A stretch of 64,000 nt of DNA from Limnanthes douglasii subsp. nivea (Eukaryota > Streptophyta > Magnoliopsida > Brassicales > Limnanthaceae), in assembly GCA_036936605.1 (NCBI GenBank), contig JAUPFV010000001.1, positions 115,266,771 to 115,330,770 of the forward strand, written 5' to 3'. The translations under genes were made by a program, and so were the position numbers. This document shows positions 11,491-22,731 of the stretch, in pieces. The stretch's first letter is position 1. Every line of letters starts with the position of its first letter. A model generated the notes under the pieces. It had not been told where the DNA came from, ran no database searches, and worked only from the letters and a program-made list of their open reading frames with translations.

Positions 11491-12313
11491 TGTTAAGGAA
11501 CTAACAAGTTCTGCCAAAGTAGTCTACTGCATTTTAGTCAAGAAATAGATCACTTTATTCATCTATAGGTTTCCCCTATTTATAATATACAGATGAGTAT
11601 AGTTGTATTTGGTTACGCTAAAAGCGCCACTAACCCACTTTAACCATTATACCTATAATTGTGGAACTAACAACTGTTACCACTATTATCCCTATAATCG
11701 TGGAATGACTAACACGCCCTCAACCCGTGGATATAATCGTGTGTTAAAATTACAAATAAAAGCTCTAAGTTCAATCTACACTTCAATCTGAGCTGAACTC
11801 TTATTTTTAGGAACACCAGAGTTGACCTAATTCGCTAAGCTCAAACTCGAGCTCGGAACCCAGTTTGATATGTTATGCTGAGCTCGAGCTCACTTATGAC
11901 GCGCTCAGGTCCTTTCCTTTTACCACCTTCCTTGTTCTAGTCGATCAACTCTACTATGTCGTTATCGAGCTCATCTTGAGCATGAATTCAGTCGATCTAC
12001 TCTTATTTTACATCATCGAGCTTATCATGCTCTTAATTTCAGCAACACCATGCCTGCTTTTAAGTTTTCTTCCATTATCATGCTCTGTGCACCGTTGAGC
12101 TCGGTTCAATGACAAGCTCAGTATCCCTTTAAGATCATCCACGTTATATGCCGATAACGTCAACCTGTTATTGCTCTCTTCTGCGTTATCCATTGTTGAT
12201 GTTGACCTGATGTCGAGCTCATCCAAACCATAGACCTTGTTCTCTTCTGCTGCTCATCATAATCCCAACTCTCAGTGCTCCTTGTTCGTGTTCTGGGGAA
12301 TCCCACCTTATTA
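11491..12313 (-). repeat. Element B 3' LTR (823 bp)
   Basis: Matches 17841-18665 along its length, starting TGTTAAG and ending CCACCTTATTA (the other copy ends CCCCCTTATCA). A purine-rich tract lies just beyond it (AGGGGGAGCCC on the minus strand), as expected for the polypurine tract that primes plus-strand synthesis. The sequence is rich in GAGCTC and GAGCTCGAGCTC motifs. Confidence 0.9.
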
Positions 12314-12425
12314 GGGCTCCCCCTAGTTTAGAGGTTGATTAAGACATTATTTAACCTGTAAATTATGAATTAAAAACTCTACTTATAATAATAATAATTT
12401 GAATCGTCATGTGTCTGCTTCTTTC

Positions 12426-12437
12426 TGACACGTGTCA
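12426..12437 (+). promoter_or_regulatory. Palindromic G-box upstream of the B antisense ORF
   Basis: TGACACGTGTCA is a perfect 12-base palindrome around the G-box core CACGTG. The decamer GACACGTGTC also occurs upstream of the antisense ORFs in elements D (44961) and E (58389), whose surrounding sequence is otherwise diverged. G-boxes bind bZIP and bHLH factors in plants; that it acts here is inference. Confidence 0.5.
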
Positions 12438-12865
12438 TCAAGACAAACGGCGGTTTTCTGACAATGCCGTTTCCTGCAGTTTACCTTTTGGCGACTTAGC
12501 TTCCTAACACTATTTTCAAATAGACAATGATGTCATAACTTTCACGCGTTCGTGAAAACGTTCCATTACTCAAATAACTTCCTCATTTATTTGATAAAAC
12601 CATATTTCTACAAGTGTTCTACTTTATTCTTCTTGAAAAAACTCTCTGCAAACTTATTCTCAGGCGTTCACTTTTTTCCTTCGTTAACAACTTCTCAGGT
12701 AACATCCTTCTTCTTAACTCTTTCGCTTATATTGAATGTTGTAGATCACCCAATATTCAAGGTTTTAAAAACTTTAGTTGTAGATGAGTCCCCAAAATTG
12801 TTTGCCCTTACCATCACAATCGTTCTGATTTATGTCCTCCCCTAATTGCAGTTTGTAGGAAAACC

Positions 12866-15360
12866 ATGGCACCCAAAAAGGGAGTGAGGAGAAAGGCCGC
12901 CAAAATTGCAGAATCCTCATACGAGGATGTGAACGACTTTGAAAACTATTTTTCTCAAATAGCTCCTACATACAGTAATTTAGATGATGAGGGAATCGCC
13001 AATCTAAAAGAAAGATGAAATATCCATGATAACATAACCATTAGGGCTCCCGGTTTAGGCGAGCATCCATATCACACACAGGAAACAGAAACTTGCCTCT
13101 TCAACATTTTGTTCTACTAGGGACTTAGCTCTCCCTGAACTAATTCATGACTAATTTAGTGTTTTGGGTATTTGCCCCACCCAGATGTCAGCAAACGGCT
13201 AGAGGCTGTTGCTCAATATAGTCCTTAGTTCCCGCTTGTTAAACATTAAAATATGTTTATCAGACCTCCTTTCGGGTACCAATGTAACCAAGATAGCCAA
13301 AACTCCCTTCTTCTACACCCATTTTAAAGGGATTAAAAAGATTGTAGAACTACCCAACTCTGATAGGAATTGGAAAAATTCATTTGTCTTTGTTTCGGGT
13401 AATTGGGAACACAAGAACCCTACCCTAAATCTTCAACTAGAACGCCAATGGAAGAAATATTGTAAGCCTTGTTTTCATTTTGTAGGGAAATATTAATTTG
13501 CTCGAACTGTTTGATCATACCCTTGTGTCTTCAGGTGAACTTTCAAATCAGACTTGGTCGAAAGAAGGAAGACCAGACGATTACGTAAATCCCCTGATCA
13601 AAGTTAGCTGGTTATTCTTTGAAACCTGGCAACAAGACCCCAAAAATTTGTTCACTCGATAAAACTATCTACGATCAGGACTGTGGCCCATTCCTAAACT
13701 CAGTACATCAGAAGGGGAAGGAATCAAAATGGCAGACGGCTCTAAAGCTACCATGGACCGTCTCAAGATGATTTTAGAAAAGAAGCTCCGTAAGCAAAAA
13801 AGTCGTGGCGTTTTGACTGGCAGTTCCTCAAGTCACACGCAAAGCTAGCAAAACTGGGGATTCTTCCTCTGCAGCAGCTCTCTCCATTGATCAAGGTAAT
13901 GACGGCGGTAAAGAGAAAGAGAGGGTTGTCGAGAAAAATGAAAAAGAAGCACCCCCTGTGCCTGCAGCTGCTCAACCCACTGACCATCAAGCAGAAAAAG
14001 AAAATGAAGATGAAGAGACTAACTCTGGTGCCTTTGACACGAGGAGGAAGAAAAAATAAAAGGTAATTGAAGTTGTTCCTCTAACCACCAAAAAATTTAT
14101 AATCCGGGATAAACAAAGTGAGGGCAATGAAGCCACTTCTAACGAAGGAGAAAGTCCTCTTAACCCATCAATAAAGGAAGCTATTGAAGGATAAAATCCT
14201 TGTGGGGCTAAGGAGATAGTCGATCTGGCTAATTCTGAGGAGACTGACCGTGGAGCTGAAAAAGATACAGTGTTGCAACCCCCCACACATACGACTTCAG
14301 CTCATCAACTAACACTGAGCTCATCTGTAGGAGCTCAAGCTCCCTCTGTGGAGAACACTGAAAGGATTAACCCTACCGATAATGTTGCGGAGACCAGCCA
14401 ACAAAGGGTACCTATAGGGGAGCGCCCAAAGGTGCAAGTTCTACGTCATTCCTCCTATATGCTCGAGCAACTACGCAGGACACCTGACATGTCCTATTAT
14501 GATAAGGTGTCCAACGCAGAGCTCTTACAAAGACAAACAGAGCTAGCTATCGAGGTAAAACCTGTTAACTCATACATTTAAAATTGTATACTACATATGC
14601 ATATTTACCTTCATTGTTGAACGTTTAGATACAGCATAACTCATTCATCTTGAGTTATCAGAATATGTCTTCTGCTGATGTGTCTGCGATGGAGAGATGG
14701 AAGCCTGAAGCCATGTTTTTTGGATCTTCCAAATTTTGCACCGCTGAAATCCACCGTTTGAGGCATGCATATGCCTCAGCCAAAGTTGTGAAACACAAGG
14801 CCTTGGATGCTAAAGCCCCGTTATAGAAAGTGGTTGCATCTCTACAAGAAACTGTGTTGTGCAATGACCAACGTGTCACGGCTCTCTCTGAAAACCATAA
14901 GATGGTGGTAAATTAGAACAAGAACCTTCAGAAGAGGAACTGCGATCTGCAAATGTAGAGTGTTAAACTGCTTGGCAGGGCTAACTACCATGCAAACAGG
15001 GTAGAGGAACTAGCAGATCGAATTGCTGCTCTAACTGCTAAAGTGAGCAAATCGACTAAGGAAGTCGAAGAAGGGCATACGCAGCTCGAGCGGGAACAAA
15101 AACCACGGCAATAAAAGATAAACACAGTTGTTGAGGAGAGGGAAACACAACTGTTCGCAGCTGCAACTGACATGATTGCCACAGAGAACCAAAAAGCTGT
15201 TGCAGAATTGATGGCCCTGAATCCTGGTCTGAACCTAGGCTCCTTTGGTCACCTTTTACAGCCTCCTGCCCCGACCTCGATCGTGGCCCCAGAGAAAAGC
15301 ACAGAGACTAACACTGCCATGGGTCCTTCCGTACAATTACCCCCGAGTGGGTCTAAGTAA
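12866..15360 (+). pseudogene. Element B antisense ORF (Transposase_28-like), decayed, two introns
   Basis: Starts MAPKKGVRRKAAKIAES. The Transposase_28-like core (gypsy-type transposon family of unknown function) is seen as GICPTQMSANGYR and, further on, WKNSFVFVSGNWEHKNP, matching the same segments in elements C, D and E. A 73-bp GT-AG intron (13462-13534) follows the first base of the codon after WKKY; its position and phase are shared with C, D and E. A second possible intron, 14555-14628, is phase 0 and joins LAIE to IQHNS. The C-terminal part is predicted helical (NYHANRVEELADRIAAL). Several stops and frameshifts make it a pseudogene. Confidence 0.75.
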
Positions 15361-15549
15361 TTTTCATGCTTACTAATTGAACTCAACTGGTGTCTTTTTT
15401 TTTGTTAAACTTATGGTACTGCTTGTAGTATCTGGACCCCACTATTTTGAATTGATGCATGCTTTTCTTTAATCATTATTACAAACGTATGTTGATAAAT
15501 ATAGACTATATATGTGCTGAGTTATCCGGAGACTTTTTATAACCCCGAG

Positions 15550-15830
15550 CTTAGTATGGCTCATTGCGTAGCTTAGACAACATGTGTCATGATAGATTTT
15601 TTGTGGAGAGATCCTATGAACCCTATTGCGTGGGCTTTTCAGACTTGGTCTTTGACCAATTCGCTAATATACTCAGTACACATTATAGACACGGTATGGT
15701 CATTACGTAGCCCGTAGACATGGCCAATTAGCCTGTTCGCGTTTATAGACACTTTGTCTGGACTCTGTATGGTCTGTTGCGTAGCCTTACGAAGGCGTGG
15801 TCATTGACCCATTCGCTGGTTATAAAAGTA
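15550..15830. repeat. Degenerate tandem repeat, about 70-80 bp, in the B spacer
   Basis: Units contain TATGGTCATTGCGTAGC and TTGACCMATTCGCT. Copies of the TTGCGTAGC block appear near 15564, 15624 (TTGCGTGGG), 15704 (TTACGTAGC) and 15779. It lies between the 3' ends of the antisense ORF and the pol remnant, a usual place for variable spacer repeats in Tat-type elements. Confidence 0.6.
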
Positions 15831-15959
15831 AAACTCACACACACATTTGGCGAAAACAATAAATTATATTAAAAAGACTCAAAAGTTTGTTCGTAAATGC
15901 CTCAGTAAAAAACCTCCTCGCGCCATCTTTACATCTTATACATTTTGGCGATACAATTT

Positions 15960-16150
15960 TAGGTGATTAACATTCCAAGGATGCTTGAGTGCTTGACCTT
16001 CTTGGTCTGCTAATCTACACGCACCATGGTGTCATGCCGATATAACTGAGTACGGGCCTTCCCAATTTGGTCCTAACTTACCACCTGCGCCGCTTCCCAA
16101 TTCGGACCGAACTCATTTTTAGCTCGCTTATGCAGGGTAGACCCATATCC
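15960..16150 (-). pseudogene. Element B integrase C-terminal remnant
   Basis: On the minus strand the last codons read KHPWNVNHLKLY, equivalent to the integrase C-terminal ends in D (KHPWNVEHLKLYFE) and E (THPWNIEHLRMYLE). Only this tail and parts of the preceding WEGPY-type region survive. It is fused almost directly to gag sequence, so a deletion removed protease, RT, both RNase H domains and the integrase core. Confidence 0.7.
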
Positions 16151-16249
16151 AATAGCCAAACTTCCCCCTGGTATGGTTAGTAACCACTGCTTCTTATTAG
16201 CTTCTTGCCCCTCTCCAAGTGCTGGTTTTCAGTATTTAAAGGGCGAGCT

Positions 16250-17801
16250 TCTTCATGTTGATCTGGCTGAGTTCGTTTGATATACTAAATCAACTCACCA
16301 TTGTCTATCAATCACTGTATTTCATCCTTTAGCTACAAGCATTCATCAGTCGAGTGCCCATGGTCATGGTGATACGCACAATAGTACCTATTAGATCGTT
16401 TAAACGCAAATGCGCTCATTTTTTGCAGAGCTTGGTACCTCGTACGCCCCTTTGTTCAGTCATAGATTACCGAAATAGCCTCGGTCAATAGAGTGAAACG
16501 TCTATTAGGTTGGTCGAGTTGTTGTGGTCTTCGATTGTAGTGTCTCCTTGGTCGATCTTCGAACTTTTTCCGTTCTGATCCACCATCTTTGACCTCTGGC
16601 TCACGCCGCTCTAGTGCCGTTCCTCTTCTAGCATCTTCAACTCTAATAAAAATGTATGTTCTTGCAAGCAGATCTCCCATGTTTTCAGTAGGGAACCTGA
16701 TAAGATCTGCATGTAGCTCCCCTCTCCTATCGAGCCTTAGTTTCAAAGAGGTCACCGCCATGTTCTCAGCTAGATCTAGTAAAGCATTCATGGGATGAAA
16801 AAATTGTCTAACATAAGTTTTGAGAGACTCACCTCGACGTTGATAAAGATACATGATCGAATCTCGCTCGCGTTTGAGTTCCTTGTTGCCCACGAGCCTC
16901 TCTCTCTAAACACTTTCCATAGTCCAGCAAAATCATAGATAGACCCTTTTCGGCAAGCTACTAAACCAATCCATAGCGTTACCCTTAAGGGTCGTGGACA
17001 GTGCTCGGTATAGCATTGCATCCTCAGGATTGAAAGCCATCATCATGTTTCTGAACTACTCTAAGTGCCTTTTTGGGTCCCATGTTCCGTCATAAGCTTC
17101 CATCCTGAATGGATCAAAGTTTCTCAGGAGTTGGACCTCCAGGATTTTCTCTGAAAATGGTAATTCCTTCAATATATAAGCTGATAATTTCGGGCGGATC
17201 TAGTTATAACGAAGGTCCTCGTCCTCTCGGGCTTGTTTGGTAGATGTCTGCTTGGCCTCATCACGTGATCCTCTGTTATGATTTTCCCCCTGCTTTTACC
17301 TTCACCTTCTCGTTTGTCGTCTTTTCTAGAAGAGCGGTCAGTCCTGTTAACCTTGCTTGCCTCTAGCCCTGATGGCTGATGAGTCTTGCTTGCACCCTTG
17401 ATTCTCACAGTTAAAGCATAAATAGCATCATTCATACCTTCCATGGTAGCATGTATAGCTTGCTATCTAGCGTCACGTTCAACCACTATTTTTAGCTGCT
17501 CTTTATGAAAATTTTGAAGTCGTTGCTCCAGTTGGAGAATCGTCGAGTCATTCGTTGGTACGACTTCTATAGCTCTTTGGGCTCCCAACACATTATCAGT
17601 TTGATGAGGATGAGTCTCTTCCTTGGGAGCAGTGCATGTTTGGACGAGAGGTCCCTCTGCTACCACTGTTAATGGGGGTATCAAAGGATTGATCTCTTAA
17701 GGAATTGTAGGGTCGAGACGACTTACGGTTCTCCTCCGATGAATTGTTGTTTCGTTAGTTTCCTGATTATCTCTCTCAATTCCTGACCTAGTGACCACCA
17801 T
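16250..17801 (-). pseudogene. Element B gag, decayed
   Basis: Gag forms the particle that packages the element RNA. A start codon at 17801 gives MVVTRSGIERDNQ, a common start for plant gypsy gag, but a stop follows after 34 codons. Further fragments include GNKELKRERDSIMYLYQRRGE (capsid region, 16893-16456) and a histidine-containing knuckle CAYHHDHGHSTDEC near 16370, of the CX2HX4-5HX4C type usual in Tat elements. Frameshifts separate the blocks. Confidence 0.8.
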
Positions 17802-17821
17802 GGTGATTGGTTAAAGATTTC

Positions 17822-17840
17822 CCACAGATTGCGCCAAATT
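17822..17840 (-). other. Element B primer-binding site
   Basis: Minus-strand sequence directly inside the 5' LTR reads AATTTGGCGCAATCTGTGGG, of the TTGGCG type shared with A, C and D. It would pair with the 3' end of a host tRNA to prime minus-strand synthesis; which tRNA was not determined. Confidence 0.65.
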
Positions 17841-18665
17841 TGTTAAGAAACTAACAAGTTCTGCCAAAGTAGTCTACTATGTTTTAGTCAAGAAAGAGAT
17901 CACTTTATTCATCAATAGGTTTTCCCTATTTATAATATACAGACGAGTGGGTAGTTACATTTGGTTACGCTAAAAGCGCCACTAACCCACTTTAACCATT
18001 ATCCCTATAATTGTGGAACTAACAACTGTTACCACTATTATCCCTATAATCGTGGAATAACTAACACGCCCTAAACCCGTGGATTTAATCGTGTGTTAAC
18101 ATTACAAATAAAAGCTCTAAGTGCAATCTACACTTCAATCGAAGCTGAACTCTTCTTTTTAGGAACACCAGAGTTGACCTAATTCGCTGAGCTCAAACTC
18201 GAGCTCAGAACCCAGTTTGATCTATTATGCTGAGCTCGAGCTCACTTATGACGCGCTCAGGTCCTTTCTTTTTACCACCTTCCTTGTTCTAGTCGATCAA
18301 CTCTACTATGTTGTTATCGAGCTCATCTTGAGCTTGAATTCAGTCGATTAACCCTTCTTTTACATCATCGAACTCATCATGATCTTGAGTTCAGCAACAC
18401 CATGCCTGTTCTTAAGTTTGCTTTCATTATCATGCTCTGTGCACCGTTGAGCTCGGTTCAATGACGAGCTCAGTATCTCTTTGAGATCATCCTCGTTATC
18501 TGCCAATAACGTCAAACTATTATTGCTCTCTTCCGCGTTATCCATTGTTGATGTTAACCTGATGTCGAGCTCATCCAAACCATAGAGCTTGTTCTCTTCT
18601 TCTGTTCATCATAATCCCAACTCCCAGTGCTCTTTGCTCGTGTCCTGGGAAATCCCCCCTTATCA
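17841..18665 (-). repeat. Element B 5' LTR (825 bp)
   Basis: Partner of 11491-12313. On the minus strand it starts TGATAAGGGGGGATTTCCC and ends CTTAACA, so both ends are canonical TG...CA. It is followed on the plus strand by the duplicated target ATAAT. Scattered differences from the other copy show an insertion of moderate age. Confidence 0.9.
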
Positions 18666-18670
18666 ATAAT

Positions 18671-18961
18671 GAACAAAACTCAAGTGGACCTATAACTCAG
18701 TTGTTTGCCTAGCACCTTAGTTTTTGGGCTTGGGGGCTCATGTAATTGACCTGAATATAAGATATGACCCGTTTGGCCCATGAGTCAATTAAAAAGTATA
18801 AATACCCTAACCAACAACATTAAATAAGTTGGACTTTTTCTAGGAACATTAAATACAAGAATACACCATATTTCTCTCACTACTCTCTCCTTAAATACTT
18901 AATATTAACTTGCTAAGGGATTTTCCCTCTTTTACCCCTAAACCAGATTTTTCCATCACCA
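18671..18961 (+). repeat. Element A 5' LTR, second segment
   Basis: Continues the LTR interrupted at 11490, starting GAACAAAACTCAAGTGGACC and ending TTTTTCCATCACCA. Together the two segments total 342 bp, against 339 bp for the 3' LTR at 22390-22728. A TATA-like AAGTATAAATACCC lies within it. Confidence 0.88.
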
Positions 18962-18985
18962 AATTGGCGGCCACAATGGGAGCTA
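18962..18985 (+). other. Element A primer-binding site
   Basis: AATTGGCGGCCACAATGGG follows the LTR terminus directly, equivalent in position and first bases to the sites in B, C and D. Confidence 0.65.
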
Positions 18986-19095
18986 AAGGGACCTGAATAG
19001 CTCTATTTAAAACCTTACTTGTAATTCGAGGTTTGGAAATATTTGGGATATGGATACCAATATACAAGAAGTGATACCTCATGAAAATGAAGTAC

Positions 19096-21497
19096 TAAGA
19101 GGTGAGAATGAGCATGTTAATATGTCTCATGCCAATCACAACACGGAGGAAAGATCAATTATGCAAGATGAGCGTGACTAGTTGAGAACTAAGATTGAAG
19201 CACTAAGAGCCCAAAGACAAACTGAAAAGATATTAAAAGAAAAATCTGATGTTTGAGGTATATCTACAGATAAGCCTAGTGATAATAATAAGCAAGAATG
19301 AGAAATCCCCAAAGGCTCATATTAACTCTAAAAGGTGCATCGGGCTAAACAAGTAATGGGTGCATCAGATTCTTCTGATAGTTCAAAAACTGCTTCGGAA
19401 TCTGATGGGTCTTCTTCATGAGTAGGGTCTTCAGAAAAATAAAATAAGGTTAACAAAGAAACACTTGAGGAAAAGAGATAGGAAAGGCAAGATAAAAATG
19501 AATGAATATCAAGGAAGAATAAAGGGGTCGGCAGATCACGGTATTGATCATCTACTAAGTGATCAATTTGCTACCCAGTCTAACCTAGGTATATTTCACA
19601 TTCCTGATGAAGATATAGTATTTAGATGTACCTGTAATTGGAGGAAATCATATTTATCCACAAAAATACTCTCCGAACATCTGCCCCAGCACTTTGACAG
19701 CTTCAAAATAGAAAAGTATGATAAAAAGTAAAGACCCTGATAACCACCTTGAGTTGTTCAAAAAAATTATGATGAACTTTGATAATGATGACGGTAAACT
19801 TTTGTGCCAGGTTTTCTCACAAAATTATAAAGGGAGTGCATTAAAATGGTATAATAGTTTACCACAAGGATCTATAAAGAACTTTGATCTGTTCTGGATG
19901 GTATTTTGGAGACAATTCGTGGGGAATAAGGAGCTTAAAAGGAATGGTGGCACTATCATCCATGCTCCTAAGATTCGAATAAATATTTGAAAGAATGCAT
20001 CAGTCTTTTGTGAATGAAAAGAACAGATTTGCCGATTATTTTGGACAAGTGCTTATCACCTTTCTAATGAAAGGTTTAAATCTGAGTGAGTAGGCTCTCG
20101 GAAAAAAGCAATGACATGGGGTGGATTATTGAACTAGGTCAGAAAACAGATTACGGTGGAGAAAACTAAGAAATCTATGGTACCGCGCCAAAATAGATCA
20201 ACTCCTACAGCATCAATCCCACAATCCAATACTCAATCCCAAGCTACAGTCAATTAGAGGCCTAAACATTATGGACGGGGTTCACATCGACTAAGACAGA
20301 ATCAATCAAGTCAAGCCCAAAAATCTAAACCCAAGGGGTCTGTGGATTCAACCTGAATGATTTGTCAAACTGGGTGAAAGTGTAGATAATATTTATGATA
20401 AAACAAATAATCTTGTGCATTTTAGAAGGCCAATCCCAATTCAGTCTCCTAGAGGGAATTAGAATACTTTCTTTTGCAAGTACCACAATGATGTGGGTCA
20501 TGATATCCATGATTTCATTGCTCTAAAACAAGAAGTACATAATTTAGTTGAGAGAGAAAAATTGTCAGCTTTTGTTAAAAAACAAGGGAGAAACCGGCAA
20601 GTCAGTGTTCAATCTCAATCTAATACGAATATAACAAGAGCAACATTATCAAATGGTCCAGGGTAAATTATGGGTGCATCAAGACAAGAAGATGTTATGG
20701 TCATTAAAAAAAGGCTTGATGTGGATTCAAAATATCTAGACCTTGATCCAGGTCGGAACCAAGTTGGGATCATAGTGGAGAAGACTTCAACGGTATCCGA
20801 TCTATGTGAATTCTTTGAATCTTTAACCATTTTAGAGGAGATACTATGACTACACACCCTCAATGTTTTCAAAAAAGAGACATGTAAATAGCCTAACAAC
20901 CTAGTTGGAGGGAAAAATGTATACATACAATTATCAAATCCCTGCTTCATTCATTGTTTTTTATGAAAAATGATTTAAGAGAATTTACATGCCCACATGA
21001 AGATGATTTAAGGGAATTTTCATGCCCACATGAAGATGGTGTGGTAATAAGGGGCATCCATCGGAGGTAATGATATACGTTATATTTTAATTGATACGAG
21101 CAGTTCAGTGAATATATTATTTCTGTTGACTTATAAACAAATAAAGAACCCCTCAATCATCCAACGTTCAAATAGGTCCATAATAGGATTTACCGGGAAC
21201 CCAACCTATGTAATTGGGGAATTTGAAGAAGATATCTTGTTGGTAATAGGGCCATTTAAAAATATGGTAAGGGTATTGTTTATGATAGTTGATTTTCCGA
21301 CATCCTAAAATGTCATATTTGGTAGATCTTGGTTATCTAGGATGCATGTGGTGGTTTCGATAGTCCACCAATGTTTGAAATATGTTGTGCGAGGACAAGT
21401 GGGCCTCGTCCGAAGTAGCCAAAAGGTAGCTCGTGAATGTTATATCACAGCTCTTGCTTGAAAATCATTAGTAATAACAAAGGTTGACAAAGAATAG
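19096..21497 (+). pseudogene. Element A gag-protease, decayed, ending at an in-frame UAG
   Basis: Gag capsid fragments are visible at 19465-19731 (STKILSEHLPQHFDSF) and 19718-19990 (NHLELFKKIMMNF, GSALKWYNSLPQGSIKNFD). The knuckle region is near 20470 (CKYHNDVGHDIHDF, last Cys lost). The protease active site near 21095 reads IDTSSSVNILF, with the catalytic Asp kept but the expected DTGSS changed. The frame runs, with earlier stops from decay, to a TAG at 21495-21497 followed by CAATTTGTG. The same TAG position separates protease and RT in C and D. Confidence 0.82.
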
Positions 21498-22389
21498 CAA
21501 TTTGTGGAGCCTTCTGACAGCCAAAACGAGATAGATGATCCAAGAGAGGCTCCTAGTGCGGTAATCTCAATTGAAGAAGTTACAACTCATTGTTTGGAAG
21601 AAGGTAAAAGTGCTAGGGTCGGATCTAGACTACCATTAGAGCTAAAAGAAAAATTATTGTCTTTTTTATCTAATAATCTACATGTGCTTGCATGGTGCAA
21701 CGATGATGTGACCGGAGTGCCAGCCAGTGTGATTAGTCACAAAGTATCTATCCAATCTGATGTTGGGCCAGTGAAAAGAAGAGCTATTTCCATAGAAAAA
21801 TCAGAAGCGATTGTTCAAGAAGTGGATCGGTTAACTAAAATGAGGCATATTAAAGAATCTCAATATCCTCTTTGGACAACTAACCCAGTGTTAGTCAAGA
21901 AGAAGAATGGAAAATGACGTATGTGCATTGATTTCACATATCTCAATAGATTTTGTCCTAAAGATCCTATCCCAATTCTCCAGATAGATAAGCTAGTGAA
22001 CTCTACATCGGGGAACAAGTTGTTGTCTTTCAGGGATGCATTTTCTGGCTATAATTAGATACATATGAATCTAAATTATCAAGATCATACTACATTTATA
22101 AATGATAGGGGGCTCCATTGTTATAAGGTAATGTCATTTGGATTGGAGAATGTTAGAGCTACTTATCAACAACTGGTGAATAAGGCGTTTGCTAATCAGA
22201 TCGGCCTAAATATAGAAGTTTACATTGATGACATGATAATAAAAATCCCTAAGGAGGAAGGTCACATATTTGATCTCCAATAAACTTTCTTTAACTTATA
22301 AGCCATCAACTTGAAGCTAAATCCAGAGAAATGTACATTGGAGTCTGATCTGCTAAATTTCTGGGGTACATTATAATTGACAAATGGGG
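21498..22389 (+). pseudogene. Element A reverse transcriptase, N-terminal part only
   Basis: In the same frame after the UAG, 21504-21917 encodes the pre-RT region and the first RT motifs (KMRHIKESQYPLWTTNPVLV). After a stop, 22065-22283 shows the polymerase core YIDDMIIK. The reading is cut in the segment equivalent to FLGYIISEKG and goes straight into the 3' LTR. The remaining RT, RNase H and integrase are gone, so the copy cannot move on its own. Confidence 0.85.
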
Positions 22390-22728
22390 TGTACTAAAGT
22401 AATTTAGTTTTTATTAGAAGGGCCATTTCGGACATAATGAATAAAACTCAAGTGGACCTATGACTCAGTTGTTTGACTAGCACATTAGTTTTTGGGCTTG
22501 GGGGTTCATGTGATTACTCGAATATAAAATCTGACCCACATGGCCCATGGGTCATTGAAAAAGTATAAATATCCCAACCAACAACATTAAATGGGTTGGA
22601 ATTTTTCTAGGAACATTAAATACAAGGATACACCTCATTTATCTCACTAATTTCTACTTAAATACTTAATATCAACTTGCTAAGGGATTTTCCGTCTTTT
22701 ACCCCTGAACCAGATTTTTCCATCACCA
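22390..22728 (+). repeat. Element A 3' LTR (339 bp)
   Basis: Starts TGTACTAAAGTAATTTAG and ends CATCACCA, and matches the split 5' LTR throughout. It is preceded by AAATGGGG, which could act as polypurine tract at the deletion junction. Beyond it the LINE2 sequence resumes. Confidence 0.9.
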
Positions 22729-22731
22729 CCA

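Larger units (their letters stand above)
11491..18665 (-). mobile_element. Gypsy element B (Tat-type), pol deleted, nested in the LTR of A
   Basis: Minus-strand element of 7,175 bp flanked by a perfect 5-bp duplication ATAAT (11486-11490 and 18666-18670). LTRs are 823 and 825 bp. In its own reading direction it has 5' LTR (18665-17841), primer-binding site, decayed gag, a small integrase C-terminal remnant, a spacer with degenerate repeats, and then, on the opposite strand, an antisense ORF next to the 3' LTR (12313-11491). Protease, RT, RNase H and most of integrase are absent. Confidence 0.9.
11440..22731 (+). mobile_element. Gypsy element A (Tat-type), internally deleted, carries nested element B
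   Basis: Plus-strand Ty3/gypsy element inserted in LINE2 ORF2. Its 342-bp 5' LTR is split (11440-11490 and 18671-18961) by element B; the intact 339-bp 3' LTR is 22390-22728. Between them lie a primer-binding site, a decayed gag-protease, an in-frame UAG and the first part of RT. The sequence then jumps from mid-RT directly to AAATGGGG and the 3' LTR, so the rest of RT, both RNase H domains and integrase are missing. Without B it is about 4.1 kb. The TSD is unclear; TGTAT flanks both ends if three bases were lost at the left LTR start. Confidence 0.85.
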
